The notes below the pieces were generated by a model. That model saw only the letters and a program-made list of their open reading frames with translations. It did no database searches and was not told the DNA's origin. The position numbers and the translations under genes are program-made. Positions 18,132 to 27,244 of a DNA stretch of 64,000 nucleotides are shown piece after piece. Numbering within the stretch: the stretch's first letter is position 1; the number at the start of each line of letters is the position of its first letter. Source of the stretch: Gammaproteobacteria bacterium (lineage in GTDB: Bacteria; Pseudomonadota; Gammaproteobacteria; Steroidobacterales; Steroidobacteraceae); contig JADJHU010000004.1 of the NCBI GenBank assembly GCA_016707425.1, positions 115,255 to 179,254 on the forward strand. Reading direction: 5' to 3'.

Positions 18132-19232
18132 ATGAGCGGTCCGCTACATACACCTCTGTGCGACAAGCTGGACATCGAATATCCGGTCGTCGCCTTCACG
18201 CACTGCAAGGACGTGGCCGTCGCGGTCATCAATGCTGGCGGCTTCGCCGTGCTCGGCGAGGCGATGCACATGCCGGACCAGATCGCGGCCGACATCAAGT
18301 GGATCCGGGACCGCATCGGTGGCAAGCGCTTCGGCATCGACCTCGTGCTGCCCTCATCCGTGCCCGCCGAAAAGACGGTCGATGAACTCCTCGCCATGAT
18401 CCCTGCCGGGCACCGGGAATTCGAGCAGAAGATCAAGAAGAAATACAACGTGCCGGATCCGAAGACCGCTCCGGACATCCACCACTGGGGGGGGCTCGAC
18501 CAGAAACGTGCGCTGCAGCAGCTCGAGGTCGTTTTCGACGAGCGTGTGCCGGTGTTTGCGTCGGGGCTAGGGTCGCCTGCCTTTCTCCTCGAGAGGGCGC
18601 ACCAGCTCGGCATGCAGGTCTGGGGCCTGGTCGGCAAGCCCCGTCAGGCGAAGAAGCTGATCGGCATCGGCGCCGATGGGGTGATTGCCCAGGGATTCGA
18701 TGCAGCAGGCCATACCGGCGACATCGGTACCTTTTCGATCGTGCCCCAGGTCGTCGATCTGGCCCGGGGCACCAAGACCTCGGTGCTGGCGGCCGGCGGA
18801 GTCACCACGGGCCGTCATCTGGCCGCTGCGCTTGCGCTCGGTGCCGATGGGGTCTGGACGGGGTCGCTCTGGCTCACCTCCCGCGAGTCCGACGTGAACC
18901 TGCCCCTCAAGGAGCGCTTGCTGGAGGCCGAGACCGAGGATGCGGTCTGGTCGAACTGTATCTCGGGCTACACCATGCGCACGACGCGCTCGCCCTGGCA
19001 CGACGAGTGGCTGAGCGCAGAGGCTCCGGACGTGCTCAAGCCGCCCCTGCAGATGATCCTTTCGTCGAACTACATCCAGGGTTCGCTCGACTATCAGCGC
19101 AAGGATCTGATGACCGAAGCGGCCGGCCAGGGCATCCATTATGTCAAGGAAATGAAGCCCGCGCGGCAGATCCTCTCGGACATCATCGAGGAAGCACTCG
19201 ATGTCTTCGACCGCTTCGCCGCCAAGGGTTGA
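18132..19232 (+). CDS. Nitronate monooxygenase / 2-nitropropane dioxygenase-like flavoprotein
   Basis: A 366-residue FMN TIM-barrel protein. Family marks: VINAGGFAVLGEA near residue 40, VIAQGFDAAGHTGDIGTF near 190 (phosphate/FMN binding and the family His), and VLAAGGVTTGRHLAAALALGADGVWTGSLWL. ATG 18132 is preferred over 18126 because the SD ggaagga abuts the latter. In steroid-degrading actinobacteria a member of this superfamily, IpdC, acts in ring C/D breakdown, so this could be such an enzyme. The true substrate is not visible. It is followed by a small open frame and EtfB on the same strand. Confidence 0.8.
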   Translation: MSGPLHTPLCDKLDIEYPVVAFTHCKDVAVAVINAGGFAVLGEAMHMPDQIAADIKWIRDRIGGKRFGIDLVLPSSVPAEKTVDELLAMIPAGHREFEQKIKKKYNVPDPKTAPDIHHWGGLDQKRALQQLEVVFDERVPVFASGLGSPAFLLERAHQLGMQVWGLVGKPRQAKKLIGIGADGVIAQGFDAAGHTGDIGTFSIVPQVVDLARGTKTSVLAAGGVTTGRHLAAALALGADGVWTGSLWLTSRESDVNLPLKERLLEAETEDAVWSNCISGYTMRTTRSPWHDEWLSAEAPDVLKPPLQMILSSNYIQGSLDYQRKDLMTEAAGQGIHYVKEMKPARQILSDIIEEALDVFDRFAAKG

Positions 19233-19491
19233 GGAGCCGCCGTTTCGCAGGGGCTTCGATCCCGCGCGACATGGCAGGCGCGCCGAGTGTGACGGGGGGC
19301 GGCATGTCCCGGGTACGAAGTTCGCGGGGCGGCAGTTTTTCGAGGGCACTCTGACCGGGGATTACCGGGACTTCGGACCGTATCCGTGGCGCTGGTTTCT
19401 GATGACCTCGCTCACGAAGAAGCCGGCGGGATACGGGCATGAAGCGGTCTGGTGCGATGAGAGCAGCCTGACGTTGCTCGATGATGACTGA
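19201..19491 (+). CDS. Small hypothetical protein upstream of EtfB
   Basis: Up to 96 residues, not recognised. The C-terminal half is rich in aromatic residues (GDYRDFGPYPWRWFLM, GYGHEAVWCDESS) and looks like real protein. The first 30 residues overlap the previous gene's end and read like a shadow. No ATG with a good SD lies at the natural boundary near 19300, so the start is unsettled and a frameshift is possible. It ends 18 bp before etfB. Confidence 0.4.
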   Translation: MSSTASPPRVEEPPFRRGFDPARHGRRAECDGGRHVPGTKFAGRQFFEGTLTGDYRDFGPYPWRWFLMTSLTKKPAGYGHEAVWCDESSLTLLDDD

Positions 19492-19509
19492 GGAACAGGA
19501 CCAGATACG

Positions 19510-20307
19510 ATGCGCATCGTCGTTTGCGTGAAGGAAGTGCTGGATCCCAGCGCAGTGAACAACTATGCCCTCGCCGGCAAGCTCAGGATTGCCGCCGACG
19601 GCCGCACCCTCGATGCCGCGGCCGTGCCGCGCCTGATCAACGGCTACGATGAACAGGCGATGGAGGCAGCGCTGCGCATCCGTGATGCAGGCGTTGCGGC
19701 TCGCATTTCAGCCGTATCCATCGGTGCGGACACGACGGCCATGCTCAAACACTGCGCAGCGCTGGGTGCCGATGAGGTCGTCGGCATTCACCCGGGCGAC
19801 GCCGAGCTCGACGGCGCAGCGGTCGCCCACCTGCTCGATGCTTACGTGCGCACGAGTGGCGGCGCAGACCTCGTACTCTGCGGCCGCCAGGCCTCGGACG
19901 ACGACCAGGGTGTCGTGCCGGTGCTGCTGGCGGAGAGGCTCGGCTCTGCCATTGCGACCCAGGCCAGGGCCGTGGAAGTCAACGGGTCGCGTATCAAGGT
20001 CACCCGCGTGACACCCGATGGGGAGGAGGTGGTCGAAGGCGCCCTCCCCGCCGTCGTCACGATCAGCAACGAGCTCGGCACACCACGCTTCCCGACGGCC
20101 AAGAGCAAGATGGCGGCGCGCAAGATCGTGCCTGCGGAACTCACACCGGCCGCGCTGGGCGTCACCGCCAGGGACCTCGCCCCCGGCGTCCGGCTGCTCC
20201 GCCAGTACGTGCCCGACGTTCAGGGCAACTGCGAGTTTCTCCAGGGCTCGCCCGCCGACGTGGCGCGCGTGCTGCTCGGGAAACTCCGTGCCGAGCAGCT
20301 GATCTAG
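19510..20307 (+). CDS. etfB: Electron transfer flavoprotein beta subunit
   Basis: A 265-residue EtfB with the typical start MRIVVCVKEVLDP, the AMP/adenine region and GRQASDDDQGVVPVLLAERLG, and AKSKMAARK near residue 200. EtfB pairs with EtfA to take electrons from acyl-CoA dehydrogenases. No etfA adjoins it: the next gene is CoxG-like. The partner must lie elsewhere, or the protein serves the local oxidoreductases. Confidence 0.9.
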   Translation: MRIVVCVKEVLDPSAVNNYALAGKLRIAADGRTLDAAAVPRLINGYDEQAMEAALRIRDAGVAARISAVSIGADTTAMLKHCAALGADEVVGIHPGDAELDGAAVAHLLDAYVRTSGGADLVLCGRQASDDDQGVVPVLLAERLGSAIATQARAVEVNGSRIKVTRVTPDGEEVVEGALPAVVTISNELGTPRFPTAKSKMAARKIVPAELTPAALGVTARDLAPGVRLLRQYVPDVQGNCEFLQGSPADVARVLLGKLRAEQLI

Positions 20308-20329
20308 GGCAGCACCAGAACCGCAAATC

Positions 20330-21001
20330 ATGGCCATTGAATTCCAGGAAGCTTTCGAGGTCGGCGCACCGCTCGAGCGCGTCTGGCAGTTCGTACTGAA
20401 GCCCGAGAATATCGTCGCCTGCATGCCGGGTGCATCGCTCACCCGTGTCATCGACGACAGGAGCTTCGTCGGGACCGTGAAGCTCAAGATCGGCGCCGTG
20501 ACGGCCCAGTATCAGGGCACCATTACCTATGCTGAGATCGATGCCGCCCACCATCGCGTCAAGCTTCTCGCCGAGGGCAACGAGCGCGGCGGCGGCACGG
20601 TCAGCGGCACGATCCTGACCGAGCTCCGCGCGCAACCCGGCACCACCCGCACCGAAGCGCAGGTGCGCTCGAGCATCGATCTCACAGGACGCATTCTGCA
20701 GGTCGGCCGCGGGATGATCGAGGGCGTCTCCGCTCAGATCATCAAGAAATACATTGCCAACGTGCGCGCGATGCTGGAAGCGCCCATGGGGCCGGCCACG
20801 ACCGGCGCGGGCTCGCCCGGGCCGCAGCCCGCGGCACCCGGCACGGCTGGGGCGGATGCGCCTGCCCACCCCGAGGCCGCAGCAGGCGCAGTGTCCCCAC
20901 CGGTCGCCAAGGACGACTCCATCAACGTCATGGCCGTCGTGTTCACGGTCATGCGCGAGCGCGTCGCGAGGTTCTTCCGGCGGCTGTTCGGCCGCAGCTG
21001 A
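20330..21001 (+). CDS. CoxG-like SRPBCC protein
   Basis: A 223-residue protein: an N-terminal SRPBCC/CoxG domain (EFQEAFEVGAPLERVWQFV, VACMPGASL, GTVKLKIGAVTAQYQGTI), a Pro/Ala-rich linker (about 150-195), and a C-terminal basic amphipathic stretch RVARFFRRLFGRS. CoxG of CO dehydrogenase clusters anchors the enzyme at the membrane. Here it may do the same for the Mo hydroxylase at 14149-17941. It is convergent with the crotonase gene, 3 bp away. Confidence 0.87.
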   Translation: MAIEFQEAFEVGAPLERVWQFVLKPENIVACMPGASLTRVIDDRSFVGTVKLKIGAVTAQYQGTITYAEIDAAHHRVKLLAEGNERGGGTVSGTILTELRAQPGTTRTEAQVRSSIDLTGRILQVGRGMIEGVSAQIIKKYIANVRAMLEAPMGPATTGAGSPGPQPAAPGTAGADAPAHPEAAAGAVSPPVAKDDSINVMAVVFTVMRERVARFFRRLFGRS

Positions 21002-21004
21002 CCG

Positions 21005-21844
21005 TCAGATTCCGCGAAAGACCGGTTTGCGCTTTTCCATGAAGGCCCTGGTGCCTTCGGCCGCGTCGGCGCTACCGGCGACCAGCACACCATAAGCTCC
21101 TTCGTAGTCGAGCTGCTGTTCGAGGCTGTTCGTCTGCGCGAGATAGACGAGCCGACGGCCCATTTCCACTGCCACACTGGCCTTCTGCGCGATGCCGTGT
21201 GCGTACTCGAGCGCGGCCTCGAGGTCCTTGCCTTCCGGCACGAGCTCGTCGATCAGACCCAGCTGGCGGCATTCCTCGGCTTTGAAGATGCGGCCGGTCT
21301 CGATCATCATGAGCGCGTTGGGCAGGCCGACGACCCGTGGCAGGAACCAGGTGACCCCACAGTCGGGCGGCATCGCGACATTGACGAACACCGCCCCCAT
21401 CTTCGTCGTGCTGTCGCCGAAGCGCCGGTCGCAGGCGAGCGCAAAGGCGAGGCCGGCGCCGACCGCGTGGCCGTGGATCGCCGCGATCACGGGTTTGTCG
21501 ACCGCCATAAGCTGGCGCGTCACTTCGAAGAACGGCCCGCCCGGACTGATGCGCTGCTTGCGCGGCATGGGACGCGAAGGATCCGAGGTGCCGGGCATCG
21601 GGTTCTCCTGATCGCCCTCGCCGGAGAGCCACTCCACGTCCCCGCCGGCACAGAAGGAGCGCCCTTCGCCGGTGAGCACGAGGGCGCGCACCTCGTCGCG
21701 CGTGCGTAGCGACGCCAGTAGCGCGGCGAGTTCCGCGGCCAGAGCCCAGCTCACTGCATTGAGTTTGTCGGGGCGGTTCAGCGTGATGACGCCGACATTG
21801 CCCTGCAGCGCAAAGCGGATGTACTTCAACGGTTCTTCTGCCAT
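21005..21844 (-). CDS. Enoyl-CoA hydratase/isomerase (crotonase) family protein
   Basis: A 279-residue crotonase. The oxyanion-hole stretches GRSFCAGGDVEW and HGHAVGAGLAFALACD are present, with MPPDCGVTWFLPRVVG at the active-site helix (a PDGG-like variant rather than the classical Glu). Crotonases of this type include hydratases, isomerases and ring-opening hydrolases, such as EchA20 in steroid ring D cleavage; the reaction cannot be settled by eye. First gene upstream is the luciferase-like oxidoreductase, 13 bp away, so both are likely in one operon with the two CoA-transferases. Confidence 0.88.
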   Translation of the reverse strand: MAEEPLKYIRFALQGNVGVITLNRPDKLNAVSWALAAELAALLASLRTRDEVRALVLTGEGRSFCAGGDVEWLSGEGDQENPMPGTSDPSRPMPRKQRISPGGPFFEVTRQLMAVDKPVIAAIHGHAVGAGLAFALACDRRFGDSTTKMGAVFVNVAMPPDCGVTWFLPRVVGLPNALMMIETGRIFKAEECRQLGLIDELVPEGKDLEAALEYAHGIAQKASVAVEMGRRLVYLAQTNSLEQQLDYEGAYGVLVAGSADAAEGTRAFMEKRKPVFRGI

Positions 21845-21857
21845 GACAGGTCTCTGC

Positions 21858-22781
21858 TCAACGGAATTGCGGGATGATCTCCGAGTCGTACCACTCGATC
21901 CACTCGAGGCTTTGCTCGAAGGTCTGGACCTTCGGTGGCATCACCTGCACCGCGGTGGCACCGGCCTTCTTCAGCGCCTCGATCTCGCGCAGCACCGAGT
22001 CCCGGTCACCCGAGATCTCCGTCTCGCCGCGCTCGGCGTGGGAATAGTCTTCCACGTTGTAGGCGGTCGTGGTGACCAGGATCTCGAAGCGCGCCGCCTT
22101 CTCTTCCCATTCCGGCAGGCTCTTCATGTACTCGATGCAACCGGGGAGATCCGCCGCCGTGACCAGCCAGGGAATCCAGCCGTCGCCGAGCATCACCGCG
22201 CGGCGCATCGCAGCCTTGGTATTGCCGCCAATGTAGATGGGTGGATGAGGCTTCTGGCGGGGCTTCGGCTCGAAGACGATGTCCCTGAACTGGACAAACT
22301 CGCCCTCGAAGCGCGGGTGATCGGAGGTCCAGACCTCTTTCAGTGCCCGCAGGTACTCATCGGTGATCGCCCCGCGCTTCTCGAAAGGCACGCCAAGGAC
22401 CTCGAACTCTTTTTCGAGATGGCCGACGGCCGTGCCGAGCGTGAAGCGTCCACCCGCCAGGAACTCCATGGTGGAGATCTGCTTGGCGAGCAGCAGCGGA
22501 TGCCGGTAGGGCAGAGCGAGGATGTAGGTGAGCATGCGGATGCGCTGCGTCGCCCCGCAGAGCACCGCCGCGGCCGCGATGCCCTCGGCGAAGCGCGAGC
22601 CCATGACCGGCGCCATGTCGGTCGGCATGATGATGTGCTCGGGCAGCGTGAGCCAGTCCCAGCTCAGCTGATCAGCCTTGCGCGCGAAGCGCACCACGTC
22701 GGCGCCGCTCGACCTGGGCTCCCAGGGCGCCATGGCGGCCGGATAATTGTTCAGGCCGGGGGTGGCCAGGGCAAATCTCAT
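21858..22781 (-). CDS. LLM-class flavin-dependent oxidoreductase
   Basis: A 307-residue luciferase-like (TIM-barrel) oxidoreductase. Seen: LSWDWLTLPEHIIMPTD near 50, RIRMLTYILALPYRHPLLLAKQ and GGRFTLGTAVG, and a NTKAAMRRAVMLGDGW segment typical of the F420-associated (TIGR03619-like) branch. Cofactor could be FMN or F420. Related proteins are frequent in steroid and long-chain catabolic clusters without a proven reaction. Probably co-transcribed with neighbours on both sides. Confidence 0.85.
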   Translation of the reverse strand: MRFALATPGLNNYPAAMAPWEPRSSGADVVRFARKADQLSWDWLTLPEHIIMPTDMAPVMGSRFAEGIAAAAVLCGATQRIRMLTYILALPYRHPLLLAKQISTMEFLAGGRFTLGTAVGHLEKEFEVLGVPFEKRGAITDEYLRALKEVWTSDHPRFEGEFVQFRDIVFEPKPRQKPHPPIYIGGNTKAAMRRAVMLGDGWIPWLVTAADLPGCIEYMKSLPEWEEKAARFEILVTTTAYNVEDYSHAERGETEISGDRDSVLREIEALKKAGATAVQVMPPKVQTFEQSLEWIEWYDSEIIPQFR

Positions 22782-22801
22782 GGTGCAGCCTCTCGTTGAT
22801 C

Positions 22802-24040
22802 TCAGTAGATGACCTTGCGCTCGATCAGATCCCGGTAGCGCGCCTCGCTCAGGCCCAGGAGCTCCCGAAACACGTAATCGTTATCCTGACCCATCGAAGG
22901 GCCCGGGCACACCTGCGGCGTGCTGCGGCTCATCTTCACATAAGAGCCGTAGATCGTCTCGCGGAAGCCGAGCGGGTGACGAACCTCGATAAAGGTACCG
23001 CGCGCGCGATAGTGGGGATCATGCAGGAGATCCGCAACGTTCAGGACCGGGGCCGCAGCCACGCCGTGGCGCTGAAGGTGCTCGGCCAGCTCGCGGTCGT
23101 CGAAGGCGGTCGTCCATGCCCCGAGGCGCTCATGCAGTGCGTCGATATGCTCGAGCCGTGCACCAGCGGTCGCGAACGCGGGCTCGCGCATCCACGACGG
23201 GCCTTCCATCGCCGCAACCAGCCCCGCCCATTCCTCGTCGGAACTCACGGCGATGCTGATCCAGCGATCCTCGCCCCGGCACCGAAAAACGGCGTGAGGA
23301 GCCGCCGCGCGGGTCGGATGCTCGTTGCCGCAGGGCTCAGCCACACGGCCGTTCAGGGTGTAATCCATGAATGCCGGGGCAATCATCTGCATCGCCGCTT
23401 CCTGCTGGGAGAACTCCACGTGCTGACCTTCCCCGGTTCGGCGCCGATGGTGCAGCGCCGTCAGCACGCCGAAGGCCCCGAAGATGCCCGCAAAAGGATC
23501 GCAGAATGCATTCTCCATCGGCACCGGACCGCCCCCCTTGTAGCCCGTCAGGCTGTCGAGACCCGTGAGCGACGCGAGACTGAGGCCATAGGTACGCACG
23601 TCTTTCAGTGGTCCGTCGAGCCCCGCGGCGGGCATGGAAAAGAGGATGATGTCCTGCTTCAGCGCGCGCAGGACATCGTAGCTGAGCCCGAAGCGCTCCA
23701 TGACGCCCGGGCCGAAGTTCTCCACGACGACATCCGACAGCGCTGCGAGCCGGCCGACGAGTTCGATGGCCTCGGCCTGCCGCAGATCGAGTGTGATGGA
23801 ACCGTTGCCGGCCCAGGCTGCGTGATTGAACAGGCAGCGATCCGGATCCACGATGCCTTCGGCAAAGGGCGGCAAGGTGCGCAGGAGATCGAACCGCGTG
23901 CGGGACTCGACCTTGATGACTTCCGCGCCCAGAAAGGCAAGAGTCTGACCGACGACAGGCCCGGCCCACACCCACCCGAGGTTCAGGACGCGGATGCCGG
24001 CCAGTGGCAGGGTCTTCGCGGAAGGGCTCACGCTGGGCAT
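22802..24040 (-). CDS. CaiB/BaiF family III CoA-transferase (tandem member 1)
   Basis: A 412-residue CoA-transferase: LAGIRVLNLGWVWAGPVVGQ, LGAEVIKVES, and ENAFCDPFAGIFGAFGVL with the catalytic Asp. Its start overlaps the stop of the upstream CoA-transferase by 1 bp, so the two are translated together. Adjacent family III genes in anaerobic aromatic degradation (BbsE/BbsF) form a heteromeric enzyme; the same could hold here. The substrates are unknown. Confidence 0.9.
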   Translation of the reverse strand: MPSVSPSAKTLPLAGIRVLNLGWVWAGPVVGQTLAFLGAEVIKVESRTRFDLLRTLPPFAEGIVDPDRCLFNHAAWAGNGSITLDLRQAEAIELVGRLAALSDVVVENFGPGVMERFGLSYDVLRALKQDIILFSMPAAGLDGPLKDVRTYGLSLASLTGLDSLTGYKGGGPVPMENAFCDPFAGIFGAFGVLTALHHRRRTGEGQHVEFSQQEAAMQMIAPAFMDYTLNGRVAEPCGNEHPTRAAAPHAVFRCRGEDRWISIAVSSDEEWAGLVAAMEGPSWMREPAFATAGARLEHIDALHERLGAWTTAFDDRELAEHLQRHGVAAAPVLNVADLLHDPHYRARGTFIEVRHPLGFRETIYGSYVKMSRSTPQVCPGPSMGQDNDYVFRELLGLSEARYRDLIERKVIY

Positions 24041-25266
24041 CAGATTATACGCTGTGCTCGCAGGTGCGCCCGTTCACTGGCAGACAGCCCGAGGAGCTCG
24101 CCCCAGACCTCGTCATTGTGCTCGCCGAGGAGCGGTGCTGCGCGATTCGGACCGCCGGGGCTCGCGGGCAGTCTGAAGGGTGCACCGAGCGTGCGCACCG
24201 GACCGAGCTCGGAGTGATCGATGGTGGCGAAGTAGCCGCGCTCAGCAAGGTGAGGCTGCCTCGCCACTTCCTCGACGGTATAGACGGCAGTGATCGGGCA
24301 GCCCTCGGCCTGGCACTTCTCCATGATCTCCATCTTGTCGTGCTGCATCGTCCACTCGCGAATGAACGGGTAGAGGATGTCCGCATTTTCCGCGCGCACC
24401 TGTCGATCGTTGAACATCTCGAGGCTGGCCCACTCGGGGTTGCCCATTGCGCGGCACAGACCCTGCCATTGCCCCTGCTCGATCGTCAGCATCCACACGT
24501 GGCCGTCGCGGCACGGGAGGATCGTCGCAGGAGCCGCCTGCGACATGCCGACCCCGGTGCGCCGGTCGAAGCGGCCGTCCTGCGCATAGCCCCCGATGTT
24601 CTGTCCGCCGATGAAGGTCGCTGCGATCGCCTCGGCACAGGACACATCGACGTGCTGTCCGCCGCCGACGAGGTGGCGGCCGAAGAAGGCGGCAAAGCCC
24701 CACGCGGCACCGGCCGCGCCGCCGAAATAATCGGCGGAGAACGTCCCGTGTTCGAGTGGCATCTCACCTGGGCGCCCACAGTAGCGCGAGCCTGCACCCG
24801 ACAGATGAAAGGCATTGAGATCACAGGCATTCCAGTCGCTGTAGGGTCCGGATTGTCCAAAGGGCGTGATGGATACCATCACGATGTCGGGATTGACGAC
24901 AGCGACATCCTCGTAGCGAAGCTTCCACGCGCGCGTCCGTGGCGGCAGGTTGTTCTCGATGAGCAGATCGGCCTTCGCCGCCAGGCGCAGGAAGAGTTCT
25001 CGTCCCGCCTCCTGTGTGACATCGCACACGACGCCACGCTTGTTCGTGTTGTGAGCGAAGAAGAGTCCGCTCTTCTCGGGATGCGGTTTGTCGCCGGGGA
25101 ACGGCCCCGCCCGGCGCGCTGCATCACCCCCGGGCAGCTCGACCTTGATGACGTCGGCGCCGTAGTCCGCGAAGAGCTTCGCGCACCAGGGCCCTGAGAC
25201 CATCTGCCCGAAATCCACGACTCTGACGCCAGACAGCGCCCCACCCCGCCCTGCGACTCCAGACAT
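24040..25266 (-). CDS. CaiB/BaiF family III CoA-transferase (tandem member 2)
   Basis: A 408-residue CoA-transferase: LSGVRVVDFGQMVSGPWCAK, YGADVIKVELPGGD and GTFSADYFGGAAGAAWG, which carries the catalytic Asp. First of the tandem pair; 9 bp downstream of the DUF2889 gene stop, so the run 30584-21005 may be one long transcription unit. See the following gene for the heteromer idea. Confidence 0.9.
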   Translation of the reverse strand: MSGVAGRGGALSGVRVVDFGQMVSGPWCAKLFADYGADVIKVELPGGDAARRAGPFPGDKPHPEKSGLFFAHNTNKRGVVCDVTQEAGRELFLRLAAKADLLIENNLPPRTRAWKLRYEDVAVVNPDIVMVSITPFGQSGPYSDWNACDLNAFHLSGAGSRYCGRPGEMPLEHGTFSADYFGGAAGAAWGFAAFFGRHLVGGGQHVDVSCAEAIAATFIGGQNIGGYAQDGRFDRRTGVGMSQAAPATILPCRDGHVWMLTIEQGQWQGLCRAMGNPEWASLEMFNDRQVRAENADILYPFIREWTMQHDKMEIMEKCQAEGCPITAVYTVEEVARQPHLAERGYFATIDHSELGPVRTLGAPFRLPASPGGPNRAAPLLGEHNDEVWGELLGLSASERAHLRAQRII

Positions 25267-25275
25267 CCTCGCCTC

Positions 25276-26043
25276 TCAGGTCCTCTGCATCGGTTCGAAC
25301 TTTAGCAGCGCTTCGGGCCGGTGCGTCAGATCGCGCACCGCACCCTCGATGCGCAGCGCCCGTCCCACCGCGGCGGCATTGTAGGAATGGCAGGTGCCGT
25401 CAGGGAGCTCATCGGTGCTCGCGGGGAACTCCGCGGCCGGAGTGTTGCGCATGCGCCGGCTCTGCGCGACGAAGTAGCCGCGCTGCAGCACCACCGCCGC
25501 CTCGTGCTCCATCCCGGAAAGGCTCTCCGAGACCCATGCGTAAAAGCCCCGCATCATTGCGCGTCCGCCAAATGCCGCCGGCGCAATGATCGAGTGCCCG
25601 CGGAGGATCTGCCAGTCATGCACCGGCGCGCCATCACACTGCACCTGCGCACGCATCACACCCTCGCGCTCGTCATCCACCACCACCTCGTAGAGCCGCT
25701 CGAGCCCGGCATCACGCGCGTGAGCGTGAGCCAGCATGGCCATGTCGAAAAGGTGCGTGCACTGCTCGCCCGGGACGAGTCGCGCGCGCAGCTCCGCTCC
25801 TCCCATGTCGAGTCTGATGCCGAGCAGCCGGCGCAGCGGCATCACCGCCCCCGGACAGGTGACGAAGGGATGCCGGATGGGATCCGCCTGCAGATCAATG
25901 ATTGCCTCGCCGTCGTGCCTCAGTCGCAGCCGGAAGCCATGGTTACTGTCCTCGAGGTCGACGGCTGCCTCGCGGGCATGCACCGACAGGCGCAGCTTCC
26001 GCCGAAAGACGCCCGATCCGTAGGCGGGATTCGGCGGGCGCAT
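25276..26043 (-). CDS. DUF2889 domain protein
   Basis: A 255-residue protein that resembles the uncharacterised DUF2889 family: AYGSGVFRRKLRLSVHA at the start, HGFRLRLRHDGEAIIDLQADPIRHPFVTCPGA with a conserved Cys near residue 65, and HLFDMAMLAHAHA. Members often sit among acyl-CoA dehydrogenase genes but have no established role. The ATG at 26041-26043 overlaps the stop of the upstream acyl-CoA dehydrogenase (TGATG), which fixes the start. No signal peptide is seen. Confidence 0.75.
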   Translation of the reverse strand: MRPPNPAYGSGVFRRKLRLSVHAREAAVDLEDSNHGFRLRLRHDGEAIIDLQADPIRHPFVTCPGAVMPLRRLLGIRLDMGGAELRARLVPGEQCTHLFDMAMLAHAHARDAGLERLYEVVVDDEREGVMRAQVQCDGAPVHDWQILRGHSIIAPAAFGGRAMMRGFYAWVSESLSGMEHEAAVVLQRGYFVAQSRRMRNTPAAEFPASTDELPDGTCHSYNAAAVGRALRIEGAVRDLTHRPEALLKFEPMQRT

Positions 26044-27196
26044 CAGACCGTGAACGGATCCGGGATGGTTCTGGGCAGGTCGCGGTCGAGCACATCGGCG
26101 GCGATGAGCTGCTCGAGGTAGCGGGAGTCCCACCAGTTCAGCTGCAGCTGCTTGGCACGCCGGTAGTAGAGCTGAATGTCATAGTCCAGCGTGAAGCCAA
26201 TCCCCGTGAACCTGCTGCGCCATGTGCGTGATGTCCCGAAACGCCTTGCAGCAGAACAACTTCGCCATCGGCGCCAGACGCCGGATGTCCTTGCCACGGT
26301 CATGCGCCCACGCCGCCTCATAGGCCAGCACCTTCGCCCCTCATCCAGGCGCTCGCATCCGACATGTAGTGCGCCAGCGCCTGAAATGCCCCGGATCGGC
26401 TTGCCAAACTGCTGGCGGTCCTTCGAATACCGCACTGTGATCTCCAGCGCCCGGTTCGCCCCCCGGCCGCCCACGCCGCCAGCAGAATGATCCCCCGGTA
26501 CATCGCCGCTTCCCACGTCCCCCAGCCACTGCCCGCCGCCCCCACCCGCGCACTCGCCGGCACGGCCACCTCCTCGAAGCCCACCCGGTACCGGTGTCGG
26601 AGGCCATGGACTTCTGCTGCTCGAACGTGAGCCCTTTGGCACCCACCTCCACGAGGAAGAGATCGACCCCGTCGGCCCTCACCCGTGCGCGCCAGCACCA
26701 GCAGCCGCTGCGCCGCCTTCGCATGAAATACGTGGCGCTTCACACCCCTCAGCCTGTACCCATCACCGCTGCGCTTCGCGAGCAGCTGCACGCCCTCGTG
26801 ACCGTAGCCACCATCGGGCTCGAGCCAGGCAGGCACGATGATCGTCTCGCCGCCGCCAAGTGCCGCCAGCAGCGCCTTCTTCTGCGCCTCGTGCCCCTCC
26901 CGATCGCCAGCACGCTCATCACCGCACTGCCAAAGTGCGGCCCCGGGAGCAAGTGCGCGTCCGAACCCCTCGTAGATGACTACACAGCTCAGCAGATCCA
27001 GCCCGAGGCCGCCATGCTCCTCCGGCACCAGGATGCCCATGAGCCCGGCCTCGCGCATGCGCCTCCAGAGCGTCCCGGGTACGCCGATGGGATCGTTCTC
27101 CATCTGTCGCACCACGTCCACCCCGCTGGCATCCCGGCACAGCGCCTGCGTCGTCTCACGCAGCATCTCCTGCTCTTCTGTGAATTTCAGATCCAT
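26043..27196 (-). pseudogene. Acyl-CoA dehydrogenase 1, broken by multiple indels
   Basis: An acyl-CoA dehydrogenase of about 380 residues spread over three frames. The start MDLKFTEEQEMLRETTQALC, a middle section (LVEVGAKGLTFEQQKSMASD) and the end (GIGFTLDYDIQLYYRRAKQL) are each intact, but at least six single-base shifts separate them (around 26950, 26890, 26695, 26595, 26460, 26395 and below). Joined, the pieces give a normal protein, so the breaks may be sequencing errors rather than decay. FAD-dependent alpha,beta-dehydrogenation of an acyl-CoA is the expected reaction. With the second dehydrogenase (29412-30584) it may form an alpha2beta2 enzyme as in steroid side-chain degradation (ChsE1-ChsE2 type; inference). 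Confidence 0.8.
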
Positions 27197-27244
27197 AGCG
27201 TCCGCCCGTTCAGAAAATGGTATGGGTTTGCAATCAGGAAATCG

